NCBI GenBank assembly: GCA_018260755.1
Contig: JAGTWP010000044.1
Location: 1 to 10,470, forward strand
Length of the DNA: 10,470 nt
Source of the DNA: Candidatus Altarchaeum sp.
GTDB lineage: Archaea > Altiarchaeota > Altiarchaeia > Altiarchaeales > Altiarchaeaceae
Reading direction: 5' to 3'
In this document: in pieces, positions 7,074-10,470 of the stretch
How the letters are laid out: every line of letters begins with the position of its first letter
How positions within the stretch are numbered: the first letter of the stretch is position 1
Position numbers and translations under genes: made by a program
Notes under the pieces: model-generated
What the model saw: the letters and a program-made list of their open reading frames with translations, nothing else
Database searches by the model: none
What the model was told of the DNA's origin: nothing

Positions 7074-7988
7074 ATGGACTATGCAGGATGCTATACGGCA
7101 ATTGTAACGCCATTCAAAAAAAAATTGGTTGTTGATTATGATGGCTTAAGAGAAAATATAAGATTTCAGATTGATAACGGTATTGACGGAGTTGTTCCAT
7201 GCGGTACAACCGGAGAGGCGGCAACACTTTCTATGGAAGAACATGAAAAGATTATTGATACGGTAGTTGATGAAGCAAATGGAAAAATCAAAGTTATTGC
7301 CGGAACCGGCTCAAATAATACAGCTGAAGCAATAGAATTAACAAGGCATGCAAAGGATTCCGGAGCCGATGCCTGTTTATTAATAACTCCGTACTACAAT
7401 AAACCGACACAGGAAGGAATTTATCAGCATTACAAAAAGATAGCAGAGACGGTTGATATTCCTTTAATTCTATATAACATCAAATCAAGAACAGGAATCA
7501 ATATAGAACCGGATACAACCATAAGATTAAGTAAAATTAAAGGTATTATCGGCATCAAAGAAGCATCGGGTGATTTAAATCAGGTATCTGCAATAATAAG
7601 CAAATTAAAAACAAAAGGTAATAAAAATTTTAATTTTATCCTTCTTTCCGGAGATGATGCCCTGACATTGCCGATAATTGCATTAGGTGGAAAAGGTGTG
7701 ATTTCGGTTGTTTCAAATATAATGCCAAAGGATGTAAAAACATTAACAGATTATTGTTTATCGGGAAATTTTGAAGGTGCAAGAGAAATACATTACAAAT
7801 TATTAAATTTAACAAAAACCATGTTTATTGAAACAAATCCAGCTCCTGTCAAATATGCAATGAATGTCTTAAAAGAAAACAACAAAACCGGAATGAATGC
7901 GGGAAATTTAAGATTGCCGTTGGTTGGGGTCTCGGATGCGTCAAAAGAAAAAATTAAAGATGTTTTAAAAGAAGTTGATATTTTATAA
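7074..7988 (+). CDS. dapA: 4-hydroxy-tetrahydrodipicolinate synthase (dihydrodipicolinate synthase)
   Basis: This TIM-barrel lyase condenses pyruvate with aspartate semialdehyde, the first committed step of the diaminopimelate route to lysine. At 304 residues it has normal length. The family landmarks are in order: CGTTGE (43-48) with the two active-site threonines, TPYYNKPTQEG (105-115) with the shared Tyr, LYN (133-135) with catalytic Tyr134, Arg139 for the aspartate-semialdehyde carboxylate, and the Schiff-base Lys162 in GIKEASGD (160-167). The late ETNPAPVKYA segment is typical of true DapA. One oddity is that the usual YNxPxRT motif reads YNIKSRT, with Lys137 in place of the conserved proline. 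Other aldolases of the family (N-acetylneuraminate lyase, KDG aldolase) are less likely given Arg139. No other lysine gene is adjacent. The ATG is preceded by TATA-like sequence, and the gene ends 25 bp before the endonuclease start. Confidence 0.93.
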   Translation: MDYAGCYTAIVTPFKKKLVVDYDGLRENIRFQIDNGIDGVVPCGTTGEAATLSMEEHEKIIDTVVDEANGKIKVIAGTGSNNTAEAIELTRHAKDSGADACLLITPYYNKPTQEGIYQHYKKIAETVDIPLILYNIKSRTGINIEPDTTIRLSKIKGIIGIKEASGDLNQVSAIISKLKTKGNKNFNFILLSGDDALTLPIIALGGKGVISVVSNIMPKDVKTLTDYCLSGNFEGAREIHYKLLNLTKTMFIETNPAPVKYAMNVLKENNKTGMNAGNLRLPLVGVSDASKEKIKDVLKEVDIL

Positions 7989-7990
7989 AA
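7981..7990 (+). promoter_or_regulatory. TATA-like box of the restriction-modification pair, overlapping the dapA stop codon
   Basis: TTTTATAAAA includes the dapA stop codon (7986-7988). Its centre is about 28 nt upstream of the ATG at 8014, the leaderless distance. This supports 8014 rather than the upstream ATG at 7975 as the endonuclease start and gives the pair a promoter of its own. Confidence 0.5.
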
Positions 7991-8013
7991 ATTTTAAAAA
8001 ATGTAAAAATACT

Positions 8014-8877
8014 ATGGAAAATGAAATTAGGTGGTTTAAAGAAAATTTAAGCAAATCACATATTCATGGAAGAAACATACTTGCAAAATTGCAGACATCA
8101 TCTATTTTGTCTGCTACTCAAAAAAAGCAACTGCAAAAAGTTATTGAAAAATATAAAGAGTGGAACAATAATAATGAAATGCTAACCGAATATTCAGATG
8201 ACGCGATAAATCAAAGAGTCAAATGGCTGAATAATTATAAAAACGAGATTAAAAATGTATCTTTTTCCGCACAATCTAAATTTCATTCAACCATCCTGGA
8301 AGAATTCTTATATTATTTGTTTAAGGACTATCTCCAAAAATTAAATAAAGATGCACAGAATAATGGCGAGGAGATTAAAAAAATACAATTAAGTGGCACA
8401 CGAGCGTACAGTAATTTGTATTTTGCACCAGAGAATTTGACAGACTTTATCAAAACGCCGAATATGAAGATTAATGAAAAGGACCAGGACTTTGCTATTT
8501 ACCGGACGATTTTGATAAAAGCGGACGGAGAACAAAAATTGATTAATGTCCCGGTTGTTTCTATTGAATGCAAAACATACATTGATAAAACAATGCTTGA
8601 GGGTTCAATCGCTACTGCCGAAAAAATAAAAAATGGCAATCCTTATTGTTTATTTCTCGTGGTTACAGAATGTTATGATGTGAGTTTGGATGTTGATCCT
8701 GCTTATTCAAGGATTAACCAGATTTATGTTATGAGAAAAGAAAAAAGAAAGAGTAAGAATAGTAAACCTATAGATTTTGAAGTAGTAAAAGATATTTTCA
8801 AATTTGTTAGAAACCATTTGGAAAGGAGCTGGTCAAATATAGAGCAAAAACTTATTAAAGAAGGTAAGATACTATGA
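8014..8877 (+). CDS. Bpu10I-like type II restriction endonuclease
   Basis: This predicted 287-residue protein probably cleaves unmethylated DNA as the nuclease half of a restriction-modification system. It shows a PD-(D/E)XK-like core: KDQDFAIY (156-163, with Asp157 and Asp159) followed by VPVVSIECKT (179-188, Glu185 and Lys187 as the E-x-K pair). The segments around it (SKFHSTILEEFLYYLF at 88-103, KTYIDKTMLEG at 187-197, YCLFLVVTE at 211-219, and INQIYVMRKEKR at 234-245) resemble the Bpu10I endonuclease family as I remember it. The family call is from memory of conserved blocks, not an alignment. Bpu10I itself is a two-subunit enzyme acting on an asymmetric site; only one such subunit is seen here. 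An in-frame ATG at 7975 would overlap dapA, and I prefer 8014 for its TATA spacing. The stop overlaps the methyltransferase start in ATGA, so the two are co-transcribed and probably translationally coupled. Confidence 0.75.
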   Translation: MENEIRWFKENLSKSHIHGRNILAKLQTSSILSATQKKQLQKVIEKYKEWNNNNEMLTEYSDDAINQRVKWLNNYKNEIKNVSFSAQSKFHSTILEEFLYYLFKDYLQKLNKDAQNNGEEIKKIQLSGTRAYSNLYFAPENLTDFIKTPNMKINEKDQDFAIYRTILIKADGEQKLINVPVVSIECKTYIDKTMLEGSIATAEKIKNGNPYCLFLVVTECYDVSLDVDPAYSRINQIYVMRKEKRKSKNSKPIDFEVVKDIFKFVRNHLERSWSNIEQKLIKEGKIL

Positions 8878-9794
8878 AACCTGAAAAAATAAAAGATAAA
8901 GGAATAAAGAAGAAGATAAGAAAAAGTACAAAAGAAGAAAAGAAAGATATTTTTTCAGTTGAAAATCCGGATATTAAAAAGTTTATCAATAAAATCATAG
9001 TGGGCGATGCTGAAAAGGTACTATATAAGGTCCCATCTAATTCTATAGATATAGTATTAACTTCACCCCCTTATAACTTTGGTCATAGTTATGCAAACGA
9101 TATAACACAAGATACAAAAGAATGGAACGAATATTTTGAAAAATTATTAGCCATTTGGAAAGAATGTTACAGGGTCTTAAAACCCGGAGGAAGAATTATT
9201 GTAAATGTCCAGCCATTATTTTCTGATTATATGCCTACCCATCACATAATTTCAAAACAATTACTTGATCTGGGATTTTTATGGAAAGCAGAGGTTTTAT
9301 GGGAAAAAAATAATTATAATGCAAAATACACAGCATGGGGAAGCTGGAAGTCACCGTCAATGCCTTATTTAAAATACACATGGGAGTTTATAGAAATTTT
9401 TGATAAAGAAACCCATAAAAAAACAGGTAAAAAAGAAGATATTGATATAACTCCTGAAGAATTTAAAGAATATGTTTATGCAAAGTGGAAATTTACTCCC
9501 GAGACAAAAATGAAGGACTTTGGGCATCCTGCAATGTTTCCGGAAGAACTACCAAAAAGAGCTTTGAAGTTATTTTCTTACAAAGGAGATATAGTTTTAG
9601 ACCCATTTAATGGCGCCGGAACCACAACATTAGTTGCCTTCAAATTGAAAAGAAGATTTATAGGTATAGATCTATCTAATAAATATTGCGAAACTGCACT
9701 GACAAGAATCACCGATGTAATCAAACAAAAGAAGCTGTTTGAGGAAAAATTTGAATTTGATTATCCTGAACCAGAAATTATAACAGAACAATAA
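8874..9794 (+). CDS. Site-specific DNA methyltransferase, beta class, probably N4-cytosine
   Basis: This 306-residue S-adenosylmethionine-dependent enzyme should protect host DNA from the endonuclease encoded just upstream. The catalytic motif IV is TSPPYNFG (63-70). The SAM-binding motif I, DPFNGAGTTTL (243-253), comes near the C-terminus, followed by FIGIDLSNKY (262-271). The order IV - target recognition region - I defines the beta group, and SPPY rather than DPPY favours N4-cytosine over N6-adenine methylation. HPAMFPEELPKRAL (218-231) matches motif X. The first 25 residues are very Lys-rich and lie outside the catalytic fold; they may contact DNA. Residues 140-215 probably form the recognition domain. 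The ATG overlaps the endonuclease stop by 4 bp. A weak ribosome-binding sequence GGTAAGAT lies at 8863-8870, in contrast to the leaderless genes around it. The target sequence cannot be read from the sequence. Confidence 0.9.
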   Translation: MKPEKIKDKGIKKKIRKSTKEEKKDIFSVENPDIKKFINKIIVGDAEKVLYKVPSNSIDIVLTSPPYNFGHSYANDITQDTKEWNEYFEKLLAIWKECYRVLKPGGRIIVNVQPLFSDYMPTHHIISKQLLDLGFLWKAEVLWEKNNYNAKYTAWGSWKSPSMPYLKYTWEFIEIFDKETHKKTGKKEDIDITPEEFKEYVYAKWKFTPETKMKDFGHPAMFPEELPKRALKLFSYKGDIVLDPFNGAGTTTLVAFKLKRRFIGIDLSNKYCETALTRITDVIKQKKLFEEKFEFDYPEPEIITEQ

Positions 9795-9829
9795 AACTAA
9801 ATTTCAAAATTTAAACTTAAATCAGAACA

Positions 9830-9847
9830 ACAAAAATTTTTGATATT
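9830..9847. terminator. AT-rich convergent terminator region
   Basis: The 53-bp gap between the methyltransferase and the convergent coaD-like gene contains the palindrome CAAAAATTTTTG (9831-9842), giving a run of five T on each strand, followed on the plus strand by further T-rich sequence. Such T-runs can terminate archaeal transcription from both sides. The call is based on position and composition. Confidence 0.4.
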
Positions 9848-10267
9848 TTATAACTGATTTGCCGAAACCGGCTTGTTATTCTTTAATACAAAAGGAACAA
9901 CAACAATTATTAATCGTTTCAGTCCTTTTTTAAATCTTATCGCGTTTATTTCTTGTGCTCTCGAAAGTGTCTCCTCACTTACAATAATTGCTTCAAGATC
10001 TTTTTTAATTGTTGCAATTCCATACATATCATCAATTTTTAGGATTTCGTAATTTCGGTGTAAATTTAAATTGGAAATTTTTTCTTCTAATGCTTTTTCT
10101 CTTTTTTTATATTCCAAAACCTTTTCAGCCCTGAATAAATTCGCAAATTTGTCGGAAGTTAAGCCGATATACACATATTTTCCTATACCAAATGCTGTCT
10201 TAATCAAGTCCTCGTGTCCTTTGTGGATTTTATTGAATGTTCCTCCTGCAACTACTTTCTTAAACAT
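9848..10267 (-). CDS. coaD: Phosphopantetheine adenylyltransferase-like nucleotidyltransferase, archaeal type, short C-terminus
   Basis: A cytoplasmic nucleotidyltransferase expected to transfer AMP from ATP to 4'-phosphopantetheine, giving dephospho-CoA, the penultimate step of coenzyme A synthesis. At 139 residues it is a little shorter than usual. VVAGGTFNKIHKGHEDLI (5-22) contains the GGTF and H-x-G-H ATP-binding motifs. DDMYGIA (79-85) and VSEETLSRAQEIN (96-108), then the GL-K-LIIV strand (115-122), follow the archaeal pattern. Homologues end with a KPISSTRIR-x-GE-like motif that contacts ATP; here the protein stops after KPVSANQL, so the arginine of that motif and the last 10-15 residues are missing. 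No simple frameshift in the following sequence restores them. The start ATG lies directly after a 61-bp tandem duplication of its own promoter and first 14 codons. Other cytidylyltransferase-like enzymes are possible, but the motifs favour PPAT. Confidence 0.82.
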   Translation of the reverse strand: MFKKVVAGGTFNKIHKGHEDLIKTAFGIGKYVYIGLTSDKFANLFRAEKVLEYKKREKALEEKISNLNLHRNYEILKIDDMYGIATIKKDLEAIIVSEETLSRAQEINAIRFKKGLKRLIIVVVPFVLKNNKPVSANQL

Positions 10268-10346
10268 TTTAGCAGATTATAAATTGGATTTTATTGAATG
10301 TTCCCCCTGCAACTACTTTCTTAAACATTTTAGCAGATTATAAATT
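10225..10346. repeat. 61-bp tandem duplication covering the coaD start
   Basis: Positions 10225-10285 and 10286-10346 are two 61-bp copies that differ at one base only (T at 10244, C at 10305). Each copy contains the first 14 codons of the coaD-like gene, its ATG and 18 bp upstream. The single difference is synonymous (GGA versus GGG). Because 61 is not a multiple of three, the outer copy is out of frame with the gene. Confidence 0.95.
10269..10328 (-). CDS. 19-codon upstream ORF created by the duplication
   Basis: The outer copy of the duplicated coaD start opens an ORF of 19 codons, MFKKVVAGGTFNKIQFIIC. The first 14 codons equal the coaD N-terminus; the rest comes from the frameshift at the copy junction. 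Its TAA stop (10269-10271) is separated by a single base from the coaD ATG (TAAAATG). The outer ATG, not the inner one, has a TATA-like box at the leaderless distance. Ribosomes could therefore start here, terminate next to the real start and reinitiate. Whether the peptide is made or has a function is not shown; it may be only a consequence of the duplication. Confidence 0.4.
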   Translation of the reverse strand: MFKKVVAGGTFNKIQFIIC

Positions 10347-10350
10347 ATTA

Positions 10351-10360
10351 TTTATAAATT
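10351..10360 (-). promoter_or_regulatory. TATA-like box upstream of the outer coaD start
   Basis: On the minus strand this reads AATTTATAAA, centred about 27 nt upstream of the outer (duplicated) ATG at 10328 and 88 nt upstream of the true coaD ATG at 10267. It looks like the original coaD promoter. The core TTTATAAA is palindromic and might also serve the plus strand. Confidence 0.45.
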
Positions 10361-10365
10361 ATTTG

Positions 10366-10376
10366 TTAATAAATTT
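10366..10376 (+). promoter_or_regulatory. Possible TATA-like box for a rightward gene
   Basis: TTAATAAATTT is centred about 25 nt upstream of the ATG at 10396. The spacing fits leaderless transcription, but AT-rich sequence gives such matches easily. Confidence 0.25.
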
Positions 10377-10395
10377 GTTTTACACACAAAATAAA

Positions 10396-10446
10396 ATGGC
10401 TCACGAAATTAATGAGAGCGTTTTGAAATATCGGTTTTTTGAGTGA
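10396..10446 (+). CDS. Possible 16-codon leader ORF followed by a gene running off the window
   Basis: The ORF reads MAHEINESVLKYRFFE and ends at TGA. The stop overlaps another ATG (TGATG at 10444-10448), whose frame stays open to the window end (MISKKPMA). The ATG at 10396 has a TATA-like box about 25 nt upstream. It may be a short leader peptide coupled to the next gene, the start of a gene broken by a frameshift, or chance. The product is not recognised. Confidence 0.2.
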   Translation: MAHEINESVLKYRFFE

Positions 10447-10465
10447 TGATTAGTAAAAAACCGAT
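10430..10465. repeat. 11-bp perfect inverted repeat
   Basis: ATCGGTTTTTT (10430-10440) is the exact reverse complement of AAAAAACCGAT (10455-10465), with a 14-nt loop that contains the TGATG junction (10444-10448). If transcribed it would form a hairpin that hides the second ATG. It could be an attenuator-like structure, a terminator or an element end. Confidence 0.65.
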
Positions 10466-10470
10466 GGCAA

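Noticed and set aside
7975-8013. Upstream ATG at 7975 as the endonuclease start, overlapping dapA by 14 bp
   Set aside because: The added 13 residues are low-complexity, and the ATG at 8014 has a TATA-like box at the right distance.
10071-10343. 90-residue plus-strand ORF opposite coaD
   Set aside because: It is antisense to the coaD-like gene, contains both copies of the 61-bp duplication and shows no motif.
10396-10470. Selenocysteine read-through at the TGA of the mini-ORF
   Set aside because: The TGA is followed directly by a second in-frame TGA and no conserved Cys/Sec motif surrounds it.

Overview
The window looks like a piece of an AT-rich archaeal chromosome. The case for archaea rests on an archaeal/eukaryotic-type leucyl-tRNA synthetase, a CoA-pathway adenylyltransferase of the archaeal 'GGTF...HKGH' type, a CetZ/FtsZ-like tubulin homologue, an XPD-class helicase, and several genes with a TATA-like box centred about 27-33 nt before the start codon and no Shine-Dalgarno motif, the layout of leaderless archaeal transcripts. 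A more exact lineage cannot be read from this sequence; a euryarchaeal or Altiarchaeota-like genome would fit, and a DPANN genome fits less well because the window carries dapA and a CoA-biosynthesis gene.

Layout. Positions 1-135 hold a cluster of perfect small palindromes and then a T-rich stretch (minus strand) behind the first gene. Three minus-strand genes follow in the order of transcription leuS (6824-4017), an XPD-like helicase with a RecQ-type C-terminus (3974-1350), and a CetZ-like tubulin homologue (1266-136). The last two have their own TATA-like boxes. A divergent intergenic region (6825-7073) contains an 11-bp tandem repeat array. To the right, on the plus strand, lie dapA (7074-7988) and a restriction-modification pair: a Bpu10I-like endonuclease (8014-8877) and a beta-class SPPY DNA methyltransferase (8874-9794), overlapping by 4 bp. 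A convergent minus-strand coaD-like gene (10267-9848) follows. Its promoter and first 14 codons have been tandemly duplicated (61 bp, one synonymous difference). The right edge holds a very short plus-strand ORF and a strong inverted repeat.

Functionally, leuS, dapA and coaD are housekeeping (translation, lysine/diaminopimelate synthesis, coenzyme A). The helicase is probably a DNA-repair or recombination enzyme and the tubulin homologue a cytoskeletal protein. The restriction-modification pair is an accessory defence module placed directly behind dapA. No phage, transposase, CRISPR array, rRNA or tRNA was recognised.

The points most worth a second look are the XPD-RQC-HRDC domain fusion, the coaD promoter duplication that creates a 19-codon upstream ORF ending one base before the real start, the 11-bp repeat array in the leuS/dapA divergent region, and the palindrome cluster at the left edge.
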